Positions 1 through 9,128 of a stretch of 64,000 nt of DNA are shown one piece after another. A model generated the notes under the pieces. It was not told the DNA's origin. It did not search any database and was given only the letters and a program-made list of their open reading frames with translations. Every line of letters begins with the position of its first letter. Within the stretch, counting starts at the first letter, position 1. Location of the stretch: NCBI GenBank assembly GCA_001599755.1, contig BCHX01000002.1, forward strand, positions 5,519,295-5,583,294, read 5' to 3'. The translations under genes and the position numbers were made by a program. Source of the DNA: Gliomastix tumulicola (Eukaryota; Ascomycota; Sordariomycetes; Hypocreales; Bionectriaceae).

Positions 1-1217
1 ACGAACTGCGAGCGGGCGGCGGTAGCCAGGAGACCATGCATGTGTGTATCATCCTCCAATGAAGCTGAAACGTTGAGGAATATTTCGACAACGGCAGTAT
101 GTCCTCGCTCAACAGCATAATCAAGAGGTGTCTTGCACAGGACATCTTGAGAGAGCACGATGTTAGGGTCGTGCATCAAATCTAAAATCTCCCGACAGAC
201 GGCCTCTAGGCCTGCAAACGCCGCATAATGCAGCGGCACACGGCCTAGTTGGTCTCGGTACCGGAGGAGCGGCAGGGGACTGGGCCGTATGGACTTGAGG
301 ATCTTGTGGAATACATCCGTAGCAGTAGCATGATCTGGAAGTCGAGACAGATACTGCACGACACCATGCAGATAATCACCGCAGTACTCATCGAGTCCAG
401 TGGGTTGCGTTTTGGGATGCAGGCTACGTAGAAGCATGTGCAGACATCCATGGGACGAAAGGACGACTGCTGTCTTCAGGAGCCGTGCAATGATATGCTG
501 TCGCTCTTGCGATTCATCCGGATAGCTCGTGTGTAGAGCCGCCTTGAGGCGGGGAGCATCATCATGTAGCAGCAATGTGACGGCCTCGCTAGGTAGGAAA
601 TGGACGCCTCCACGCTCAAGTAGCAAGGATCGAGACGGTGTGCCCGCCTTGTGCTTGATAGCCTCGCGTATGTGGCGCAGCGTGGTGTTGAGCGAGGAAA
701 GCCATGGTCCAGGAGAGAGCTGCTTCACACGTGCGTCAATGTCGGCCAAGCAGTCCTCTGGGCCTTCTAGAACGGCGGCCTTGGCGAGGATACGACTGAG
801 GGCGTCGGCATTGAGCCTCACGAAGCGGTGAAGTAGCTGAACCTGCTCAGCATATTCCACAAGTGACGCTTGGAGGTCCTCGAGCTCAGATCTGGACACA
901 CCGTGATAGTGGCCTGCCTCTGACGCGCCAATCTCGATGCCCCAGTAGTCATTGAGCGCTGCGATCTGGGTGCTGAGGGCGAGGCCCTGCTGGGAGATGA
1001 AGGCCTCGACGGCACTGATCTCGCATGATACAACTTCCTTGAAATCTGAACCCCTTGTTAGTATCATGAACGACCCTTATCTCTACTTCACACAGAAAAG
1101 GGACTGACCATTGATAGATGGGTTCGTTCTTATCTTGACCTTGAGCCGGGCGTAGTCAATATACGAGTCCGTCCACGCGGGGACCTGCTGGCGGTGCAGG
1201 TCTCTCCCGAATCTCAT
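1..1217 (-). CDS. SPX domain-ankyrin repeat protein (GDE1/Pho81-like), partial at the left edge
   Basis: Exons 1109-1217 and <1-1045, with an intron at 1046-1108 (GTCAGT..TTCAG, branch CTAAC). The start is MRFGRDLHRQQVPAW, followed by a D-Y-x-x-LK stretch, the hallmark of an SPX domain, which senses inositol pyrophosphate/phosphate. Exon 2 continues with SPX-like helices. From about residue 210 there are ankyrin-like repeats (LGRVPLHYAAFAGLEAV, TPLDYAVERGHTAVVEIFL), still open at base 1. Fungal proteins with this order are the Gde1 glycerophosphodiesterases (C-terminal GDPD domain) and Pho81/NUC-2 regulators of phosphate starvation. The part that would separate them lies outside the window. 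About 384 residues are visible. Confidence 0.78.
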
Positions 1218-2206
1218 TATATTTTTCTCTCTCTTTGATCAATATTGATTTCCTGGAAATGTCGGTGTTGGAGGTGAATTGGCGGTGGCAATTTCGAAAG
1301 GTGCACTTCCAAGGTGAAGAAGTGTGTGGTTGGGGGATCAACGGGGCTTATCTCTTGGCGCAGTTTATCTGTCGGTGTGATAGGATGACAGACGCGCCAA
1401 TTGAGTAATAGCCACTTTGAGGATGGTGATCCTCAGGATCCGTGGGATGGGGAATTTTATAGCGTAATGATATGGATCAAGTTTTGGATTTTCCCGTGGC
1501 AGGGAAAAAAAAGAAGAAGAAAATTTACAGAAAAAAAATATGGTGGTTGGTCCACCAGTCGTGTCTGCACGTTCTTTGTTGTGCGCCCTTGAGTTGCACA
1601 GACGTCATCTGAGGTGCCTTGCATCCCTTGCATTCCATCCTTTGTTCGAAACTTCGAGCCTCGCATATCTGGAGTGTCACGGGGTGTGGGGAGCGATGTT
1701 ATCAGTCGCTAAAGCAAGGTTCACGATACTGGAATGGCTGTGGAGGCAGAGATAAAGCTACGGAGTACTATCACCATAAATAGTATCCTATGTTCTCGCG
1801 AGAAATTGCTATGGTCCTATTTTTATGAGGATAATAATCATTCTCCTAAATAAACATAAATACGCAGGCAAATACACAGACAAATGTAGAACGATTAAAC
1901 GTCTCAATCAGCGGCTGCTTAATTAGCTGCCCTCCGATCTGGGAGCACTTACAAGGTTCATGAAGTGTCCCTATCAGCGATGCTAGTAGGTCTTTCCGAT
2001 ATAGTATCGATATAGTAGGTCATTTAGCAATTCTTGCGATGTGACGATAAAACGTGGAATCACAACTTTGGATACGGCGAGACACGTTACCATAGAGACG
2101 GAGAAAGTAAGACGCAGAGCTGTAGGTCGTACAGTTGTAAGAGGTCAAGCTGAGGAAGGCTGAGTTGGATGATGTCAGCTTTCTCAACTAATGCGGAAGA
2201 GGCCCT

Positions 2207-2213
2207 TATATAA
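2207..2213 (+). promoter_or_regulatory. TATA-like element TATATAA
   Basis: TATATAA in a GC-richer context, about 315 nt before the ATG of the kinase-like gene. Position and sequence suit a core promoter, but no transcription start is known. Confidence 0.35.
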
Positions 2214-2359
2214 GCCTTCGAGCCAGAGAACATCAAGTGATAGGACGTGGTGTCGTCGACCTAAGCTCTCCTTCCTCCTGCAGATGCCTAGATCGGCGGC
2301 CAACAACCCGACCACGTCCACGGCACCATAACTGGTTACATGTTTGGAGACTCACTACT

Positions 2360-2380
2360 GTGAGTCAGCGAGTGACTCAC
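2360..2380 (+). promoter_or_regulatory. Inverted pair of TGASTCA (Gcn4/CPC-1, AP-1-type) sites
   Basis: GTGAGTCA at 2360-2367 and its exact reverse complement TGACTCAC at 2373-2380 are separated by 5 nt. Each contains the TGA(G/C)TCA core bound by Gcn4/CPC-1-type bZIP factors. They lie about 150-170 nt upstream of the ATG at 2529, so they could place the kinase-like gene under amino-acid-starvation control. That is inference from motif and position. Confidence 0.45.
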
Positions 2381-2528
2381 TCTACGAACGACGGGCGTAC
2401 ATTGTATCCGATGCGCCTGATCTTCCTACACATCTACTTCTCATCGTCACCATCAACCAGCCGCCTTTACCAGTCTCGACTCGAACATCCGGGTAGATTT
2501 GGCATCGGCAAAGCGATATTACTACGGA

Positions 2529-3662
2529 ATGGCCTCGCCTCCCGATCTTGGGGCAGGGCGCAATGATGCAACGCCCATCCCCTACAAGCCTGGACAAAGC
2601 CTGCATATCCAGATCCTCGAGAACTTCCTCGGCCCAGCCCTCCCTGAGAAAGCGATCGCCATTATCGGTAGAGTCTACTCTGTCACCATGTCTCCCGTCA
2701 TGAGCATCAACATTATCACTCCATCCGGAGTCTGGCGGCGCGCCGTTCTCAAGCTCTACGACCGCCTCTTCGGCATCGATTTGCGTCAAGTCCGTGGCGA
2801 CCATTCGCCGCATACGTCGACAGATGAAACAAAATTCCGGTCATTCATCCAAGACGGGAAGATAAGACCGTTCTTACATGAGCTGGCCAACGCGAAAAGG
2901 GAGTCTATGCTGCCCGTCAAGCCTGCCCATTTCCTCGATGGCAGTGAAGATCAGGTCGCGCGCTTCGAGGCTGCGCTCTGGCAGCAGACCAACGAGCACT
3001 TAGAGTGCGAGATCAAGGCCTATAAACGGCTGCAAGGGTTCCAGGGCACATCAATCCCGCGCATGTACGCCCGCGTCCGCCTCATAGCGCCATCCACTGA
3101 GACCGTATCGGCGGACGCCAATGATCAAGACATTGCTCCCTACCTCGAGGTGAAGGGCATTCTCCTCGAACAAATTAACGGATACAATCTCTGGGATCTG
3201 CCTGTATCGCCGCTGGCGCCCCAGGATCCGGCGGCCTGGTCAGATATCGTCCAGGCGGCCGTCAATGCAGCCGATGCCATCAACGAGCACGGGATATTGA
3301 TGGAAGATTGCGGCCCCCGCAATGTCATCGTCGGCCAAGAGTCCCAGAGGCCGTTCATCATTGATCTCGCCCAATGCACGTTCAAAGACGAGCTGTGGGA
3401 GCTCTGGGAAGAGCTCGGGCCCGATGAGAGAGAGGAGGTGTTCAGGGACGAATTTGACGAGGATGGAGAGTGGGCGTGGAATGCCGAGGCGGAGTGGTGG
3501 GCGAGACTGCGGGAGAGGGAGAATCCTGGTGCCATTGGTGCCGTCATGGGGACAAGAATACGACGAGAGAATGGGATGGCGCTGAAGTTTCAGTATCCAG
3601 ACTACGGCAAGACGATCAGGGAGATCAGACAAAGAGGTCGCGGGAGTGGCAAAAATGGTTAG
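2529..3662 (+). CDS. Fungal protein-kinase-like (atypical phosphotransferase fold) protein
   Basis: 377 aa, single exon. The frame is open further upstream but without an ATG, so MASPPDLGAG at 2529 is taken as the start. The C-terminal half carries kinase-like landmarks: a hinge-like GILLEQINGYNLWDL, a catalytic-loop equivalent HGILMEDCGPRNVIV near residue 258 (Asp and Asn kept, HRD replaced) and a DFG equivalent IIDLAQ near residue 277. The acidic, Trp-rich tail is typical of fungal kinase-like hypothetical proteins. I see no glycine-rich loop in the N-lobe, so activity is uncertain. The substrate is unknown. Paired CPC-1-type sites lie upstream. Confidence 0.7.
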   Translation: MASPPDLGAGRNDATPIPYKPGQSLHIQILENFLGPALPEKAIAIIGRVYSVTMSPVMSINIITPSGVWRRAVLKLYDRLFGIDLRQVRGDHSPHTSTDETKFRSFIQDGKIRPFLHELANAKRESMLPVKPAHFLDGSEDQVARFEAALWQQTNEHLECEIKAYKRLQGFQGTSIPRMYARVRLIAPSTETVSADANDQDIAPYLEVKGILLEQINGYNLWDLPVSPLAPQDPAAWSDIVQAAVNAADAINEHGILMEDCGPRNVIVGQESQRPFIIDLAQCTFKDELWELWEELGPDEREEVFRDEFDEDGEWAWNAEAEWWARLRERENPGAIGAVMGTRIRRENGMALKFQYPDYGKTIREIRQRGRGSGKNG

Positions 3663-4535
3663 GGGTATGCGGAACGGAGTCCTACAGCTTGAGAATATGG
3701 TAGGGGAGACGATCTTTCAATCTGGCTGTCGTTCTTTTCAGTGGCCTCTACCGGTTGTTACTTGGCTAGCGTCTGTATAGAGAACGACATCATCTGTGTT
3801 GCTGCAATGAATAATCGAGCTTTGAGACAGCTTCGGCCGATACGTGCTGGACTTAAAGGCGCTGCTGTAGTTATAATTAAGCAGTAGAGGAGATCTCATT
3901 GCACGGTGGACAGCTGCTCGCCTTATAATGCCTCTGGACATTCAGTGGCAGATGCCGGGCACCATAAGGTATGCACTGCCAGGTAACGTAGGCGGCAATG
4001 ACCGTTATTGACCAATAGGTACCTCACTGTCTGCATAGGTAAGGCATGCCTGCATTAGTACCTTGTTTGCCGATGCACGGTCGGACTGTTGCAAGGCAAT
4101 TGAAAGAGTGCTGGGCAGTAGCTACCTGCAGCCTTATATAATATTCTTTCACATCGGGGGTCGTTTTACGTCTTTAGTCGCGCTGGAGCAATTGAGAAAT
4201 GCTCTCCTAACTGATAATTGCACTTTGTCACTCTGCAGCTGCGATGCATGACGTGTCGCATGGCTAAAGCCATCGCCTACCAGTCATGCATATTAGCATA
4301 GTGCAAGGCCAATCAACGCCTGCATGAACATTCCCTGTCAGCCCGACTGCAACTGTGACGCGCAATATTGCCTTCCCAACAGCTGAGACATTACCCCGCC
4401 TTTGTTGGGTATAACTACTACTAAGTATCAACTGTGCCCAACGCCCTTCCTCCTTGTTTTCTTTTCAAAATTCGCGCGCCATCGTTCCCCTACTACCCAT
4501 TGTGTCTACCCCTTCTACCCAGATACCTTTTCATC
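3663..4535. other. Intergenic region, 0.87 kb
   Basis: Between two rightward genes. AT-rich, with TAGGTACC/TAGGTAAGG-like short quasi-repeats near 4014-4066. No supported gene. Confidence 0.65.
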
Positions 4536-6050
4536 ATGGAGCTTCCACACATTCCCTCAGAGGTTTTGTCCTCCATCTTGCAGCTGATGGACACTCCTGA
4601 GGACCTCATCTCGGTCATTATCGCATTGCCACTGTTTCGGGCGGCCTTTTACAGTGCACCGGCCTTCCATCTCGGCATCGTCCTCCGCCGCGCAATCGAA
4701 CCAGCAGCCACGCCGCACGCACTTGCCTGCTTCTATATGGAAACACAAGACATGGATACCGAGGCTCGGCTAGCAGCCTTGGGCGATTACTTCGCGAACA
4801 AGGACTACCAGTTTCCCGCCGACATGGAGGGACTGACCGCTCTCGCCCGCCTCTACAACCGCGTGTCATACTTTGTCGACGACTATGCCTTCCGCGCGGT
4901 CCGAGCCAATACGGGGAAGCCTTGGACTCTCAGCGGCGGGGACCGGCCGTTGGCTCCTGTCGAACGGGCGCGGTTTCAGCGGGCTTTCTTTCGATATGCC
5001 CTGTACTTTTCCGCATTTCCAGCTCGCCGCGAGGAGAGCCCAAGGGGGAGTACTAGTATGGATCCGACTTTTCACATGCATGGCGCACAATTACCTATCC
5101 CCCAAGTCGGAGATCCAGTTCAAGTCCCAGATCCAGATCTCGCCGAGCATCCAGGACTATTCGAGGATCCAGCTCTAGTCGACGGTCCACCCATCTTCGA
5201 CCAAGAAGGCGGTATCCTTGGTCCAATGTACGACGTGCGACCATCTGCCATACCAGCAGAGCATATTCATTTCCATTGCAAGCTGCAGGCATGGGAGACC
5301 GAAGAGACGAGGTGCGTGCATTCCTACCTCGGAGCCGTTGCGAGGGAATCGTTCATCAAGCTCGAGAATCAATTTGTGAGGGCCGCCACTGCCGCATCTG
5401 CAGTGGCCTCGACAAGTGCGCAAGACGGTGGTGACCTTGTCGGATTTGACGACCTAAGCACCACCCGCTTACACAGCTTCGCCCAGAGCGACACCTACCC
5501 TGTTATTGGCTCTAGCTTCATGGCTCTTGTCTCGAAGGGCCTGTCATTCATGCACCAACTTGCCCTTTCCGACGATGATCAGCGGAGGGATATGTTGACA
5601 CAGTTCGACTGGACGCGTCGGGACGTTCTTTCCAACAGAACAGAAATCATCAGTTTTGGTGGATTTCGGTCTGATTCACCGTATCTTGTAAGGCAGCGCA
5701 TCGCGGCTGATGTCAGGGCCCAAGCAGGCCAGGATGATCCTTCCTACGCGAGCGCGGGGTACCGTCACTTCATGTGCAAGGCACGGCCTTACGACGACAT
5801 AAGGGTTCTGCGAGAGAGGGCCTACGTATTCTGGCTGGATGGGAGGGTCCGGGAACTTCAGCTCAGCCTGTACAGGTCGGACGAGCTGTCGAGTGTCTGG
5901 AGCCACCTCGTATTGAGTCATGTGTTTGTCGAGGAGCGGCTGGCGGGCGTCCGTGTCACTCGGGCGCAGATGGAGCGGCTTCAGGAGGACTTTGGGAGCC
6001 CTCATGCTCCCGAGCCTCCTGAGTCTCCCGAGTCTTCCGATTCTGAGTGA
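4536..6050 (+). CDS. F-box-like protein
   Basis: 504 aa, intronless. The frame extends upstream to 4434, but the start MELPHIPSEVLSSIL at 4536 puts the F-box at the N-terminus, as usual for this fungal group: hydrophobic/Pro-rich IPSEVLSSILQLMDTPEDL, then an ISVI-ALPLFRAAF helix (residues about 1-45). F-box proteins recruit substrates to SCF ubiquitin ligases through Skp1. The rest shows no LRR or WD40 repeats; there is a Pro/Asp-rich disordered stretch at about residues 180-235 and an acidic Pro/Ser/Glu tail. The target is unknown. Confidence 0.65.
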   Translation: MELPHIPSEVLSSILQLMDTPEDLISVIIALPLFRAAFYSAPAFHLGIVLRRAIEPAATPHALACFYMETQDMDTEARLAALGDYFANKDYQFPADMEGLTALARLYNRVSYFVDDYAFRAVRANTGKPWTLSGGDRPLAPVERARFQRAFFRYALYFSAFPARREESPRGSTSMDPTFHMHGAQLPIPQVGDPVQVPDPDLAEHPGLFEDPALVDGPPIFDQEGGILGPMYDVRPSAIPAEHIHFHCKLQAWETEETRCVHSYLGAVARESFIKLENQFVRAATAASAVASTSAQDGGDLVGFDDLSTTRLHSFAQSDTYPVIGSSFMALVSKGLSFMHQLALSDDDQRRDMLTQFDWTRRDVLSNRTEIISFGGFRSDSPYLVRQRIAADVRAQAGQDDPSYASAGYRHFMCKARPYDDIRVLRERAYVFWLDGRVRELQLSLYRSDELSSVWSHLVLSHVFVEERLAGVRVTRAQMERLQEDFGSPHAPEPPESPESSDSE

Positions 6051-6310
6051 TGCGCTCGAAGCCTCTGCCTGGGATTCTATCACAGCGATCTGGTGGCTAC
6101 CGGGGACCTTTTCTTTGTATGGGCATGTGGTTCGACGATGATGATGATTGATGACTTCAAGATTGTTGCATGGTACGGCGGTTCATTTTAGGGGATGTTT
6201 AATGCAAAGGCTTATGATCAAGAGTTCATGTTTGATTCTGTGGTTATGCCTACGAGTCCGCCAGAGTAATTGGTGCGTCTGTAATACTCCTGCACGCACT
6301 GCATCTAAAG

Positions 6311-7288
6311 TCAGGCTCCTCCGGACGTAGCCTTGGCGAAAATACCCTCCGTGAACTTCCAAATCGTCTCGTCCACGCCTCGGCCCCTCAACTCAGACAG
6401 CACAGCCTCGCTGTCAGTGTACTCGCCCAGAGGATCGAGCTGGAAGATCCCCCCGCCCGACTTCTTCGCTGCCTCCACGCCCTCCGGCGCGGGCACGAGA
6501 CCCGGCTTGACGGCGTACCGGTCGCTCGTGGCATAGAACAGGCCGCGCGCGCCGGACTCGTCCTTGCTCAGGGTCTCGTCGGCAGAAGGGTTGACCATGC
6601 CGCTTGCCTTGGCCCTGGCGAGGGCCGCGGTGTCAACGGGGCCGGGATACCAGTGGACAATGCTGAGGCCCGGATTCTGGCGCGCGAATCGCTCCATGGA
6701 GAGCGTGCCCATGGTGGTGCCGTGGATGGCCGACTGCCACGTGGTCCAGTTGCCTGGAGCCTGGAGAGCAAGATCGTCCTCCTTGAGGGGAGCCTCCCTG
6801 CCGGCGGCGAGGATGGAGAGAATGCGGGGGGCGGGAGCCGCGTTCAGGAGAGGGATCAGCTGTGAGATGCTGCGCAGGCGGGAGAAGTAACCTGTAACCA
6901 TAGAAGGATCGAGGCCCTCGGACGTGGGCTTGAGGCCGTCGAAAGCCAGGAAGCCGGCCGAGAGGACGAGCAAGTCAAGCTTGGTCTCCTTCTTCTTGAT
7001 AGCCGCGACGATCTTGTCGACCTCGGAGATGAGGGACACGTCGGCCTCGATGACCTCGTAGGTGCCGCTTGGGTTCTGCTCGCGAAGCGCCGCGATGTCT
7101 TCCTGGTGCTTGGCCAGGGAAGACGGGCGAGCTACGGTGTAGATGCGAGAGGAAGGCGGGGCGTTCTGGGTGAGGTGCTGGAGCGTGGCCTGGCCGATGC
7201 CCTGCGTGGCGCCGATGAAGAGGGCGACGAAGCTCGGGAGGGAGGCCACTTTGGCGTTGCTTGCCTTGATTATCTCGATGCCGACCAT
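6311..7288 (-). CDS. Short-chain dehydrogenase/reductase-like protein lacking YxxxK
   Basis: 325 aa, intronless. It has the Rossmann dinucleotide motif GATQGIGQ at residues 26-33, an acidic EADVS segment, and LLVLSAGFL in the position of the NNAG motif. The region after ILSILAAGRE that should hold the catalytic Tyr-x-x-x-Lys reads NWTTWQSAIHGTTMGTL, with neither residue. Some fungal SDR-like proteins with HAATM-type helices also lack the pair, so this may be a subfamily trait. A YPGPVDT segment follows, as in SDRs. Substrate unknown; it may be catalytically altered or a binding protein. Confidence 0.75.
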   Translation of the reverse strand: MVGIEIIKASNAKVASLPSFVALFIGATQGIGQATLQHLTQNAPPSSRIYTVARPSSLAKHQEDIAALREQNPSGTYEVIEADVSLISEVDKIVAAIKKKETKLDLLVLSAGFLAFDGLKPTSEGLDPSMVTGYFSRLRSISQLIPLLNAAPAPRILSILAAGREAPLKEDDLALQAPGNWTTWQSAIHGTTMGTLSMERFARQNPGLSIVHWYPGPVDTAALARAKASGMVNPSADETLSKDESGARGLFYATSDRYAVKPGLVPAPEGVEAAKKSGGGIFQLDPLGEYTDSEAVLSELRGRGVDETIWKFTEGIFAKATSGGA

Positions 7289-9124
7289 TTTTGCTGCTGT
7301 TCGTGTTCTGATCTCGTTGGTTGATGACTGTCTGTTTGCTTGCTGCTTGATGTCGAACTCGTCTTCCCAACGGCATGGCCCTCAGTCGCCTTTTATGCTT
7401 CCCCTCCAACGAGGCCCAGCCCTTCCTCGATCAATGACCATCCCACACCTGCCGAGAGTTCTCTCATATAAAGCGTTGATTCATAATCAGTATTTCTCAG
7501 CCGATTTTCGACGAGTTGTCCGGGGCGTTGTCCACGGAGGCCGTGGGCTTGGACGCCGGTTATGTAGTATGGACGCCGGGCTGGGCGGACTTGGTGGATT
7601 GTCCGCAGGCCGAGATGGATGTCCGAGCCGGAGCACTGGAGCACGACATATTTCGATATGTTAGCGTGAGTTAAAACACTTCGGGAGGTGTGGCTCCGGC
7701 GTGCCAGTGTCAGTTGACATGGTTCGTTCCATGTAAGAGGAAAGAAGGGCTTGGTTCCCGCTGTGGCGTACCGACAGCGTGGTATCGCTAGAAACCATGG
7801 CGAGGGGCTGGAGGTACCACTGAGACGACTACCCCCATCATCAGATGCGTCACTGGTAGCACAGTCTAGCATGACAAAGAGTCCGTGGCACTCCCGCTAT
7901 TCAATGAATCTCGCGGGAGAAGAGTTTGCTCAGTGGAAGGCGTCCTGTGTCCACGTTGCGTCACGGCCGCCTTACCCGTCAACGCGACACATTCCCACGC
8001 GGCACCGTACGACATAGAGTCTCTGAAGCCCGAACTATGCCGAGAACGCAGCTAAAGGACAGGCCGTTTCTCGCATGCCAAGAGACGCCGCGTCCTCGCC
8101 ACGTTTCCTGCCCCCTTCCAACGTCCTGCTAAACTCGCCAGGGAAGTCTGCGCAGGGGCCGCGCAAACCTTGGGCGCTTCCCCAGGATGCCACGCAATTT
8201 GACTCGGCGCTTGTGGGGGGGGCAAGTCGGAACATGGTGGCGGTGCAGCGAACCTCTTACGAATCACCGCCGAGAGGTGCATTTGGGCGGCCAGGCGTCC
8301 TCGCTCAGATCCTTCCGTCACCGCTGCTCATCGGCGATGGGGGTTTCGGACTGTGGTTCGCCTCGAGAACGGCGGATCGTGATACCTGGCAAGTAAAGCA
8401 GTAAAGCGTCTCGATTGAAGGCCTTTTGGCAGAGACAGTTGAACTGAGGCCAGGGCGCTATAAATAGGCAAGTGTCGATCCAGTGGAGAGCCTTCAGATC
8501 CGGCCCCGCCAGTCACTCAGGACTCAGGAGGGTCTCAGAAGTTGGATGGCCGAAGTCAGAGCAGAGGTGCTTTCTGAGCGCGATGTGAGCGAAGTGACAG
8601 CTCGAACTCAGATCAAAGCGCGGTCAACAATAGGTGAGAGGTGAGGCGAAGCGAGGGCTTAATTAAGTTGGGTTGACTTTGATCACATCACGTGGTCGTT
8701 CTTCCACTTCAGATCCCGCTAATAGAACTTGCTTCAGTGAAGTTTCAGTGGGCTGAGCCCTGTGATGAGCCCCGAAAACGCCCCGTAAGACCCTGGCGCA
8801 GCTCCCTGAGAAAAATGGAAGGAACCATACCTGGGCTGCACCTGCCGCGTGGGGGGTCTCGGGCTGCGCACGGCCAATCACTGCAACCGCTGAAATCAAG
8901 GGAAGGCGCCCAAAAGGGAACCTGAAGTTGCACTTTCCCATTGTACCTCCGAGCAATTGTCAGATTCCCTCCCCAACGCCCAACTCTCCCCAGCACAACC
9001 TCAACTGCACATCCTCCCCTTCGACATTCCGGCTGCTGCACCTCGTCTCTTCCTGTGATGTGAGCACCCGTCATCCTGCCGGCACATCAATGGTCGAGAC
9101 ACCGTCTCCGTCTCGCAAGCCAAG
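7289..9124. other. Intergenic region, 1.8 kb
   Basis: Divergent intergenic space between the SDR-like gene and the giant ankyrin gene. A canonical TATAAATA lies at 8459-8466 and a G8 run near 8215-8222. Reading frames of up to about 160 codons exist on both strands, but none has a recognisable domain or a convincing start. Confidence 0.65.
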
Positions 9125-9128
9125 ATGA
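9090..9128 (+). other. 12-codon uORF whose stop overlaps the main ATG
   Basis: ATG at 9090 begins MVETPSPSRKPR and ends in TGA at 9126-9128, which overlaps the ankyrin ATG at 9125 as ATGA. The uORF ATG has T at -3 (weak), while the main ATG has A at -3 (better), so leaky scanning or termination-reinitiation could both supply the main protein. It matters only if the transcript starts upstream of 9090. Confidence 0.4.

Larger units (their letters stand above)
1218..2528. other. Intergenic region, 1.3 kb
   Basis: Upstream of both the SPX-ankyrin gene (leftward) and the kinase-like gene (rightward). It holds an A-rich tract near 1503-1540, AT-rich DNA at about 1770-2060, a TATATAA at 2207-2213 and a pair of TGASTCA sites listed separately. 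The short reading frames in it resemble nothing I recognise. Confidence 0.7.

Noticed and set aside
7393..7872. 159-codon minus-strand frame upstream of the SDR-like gene
   Set aside because: No similarity recognised and no promoter or splice context; likely chance.
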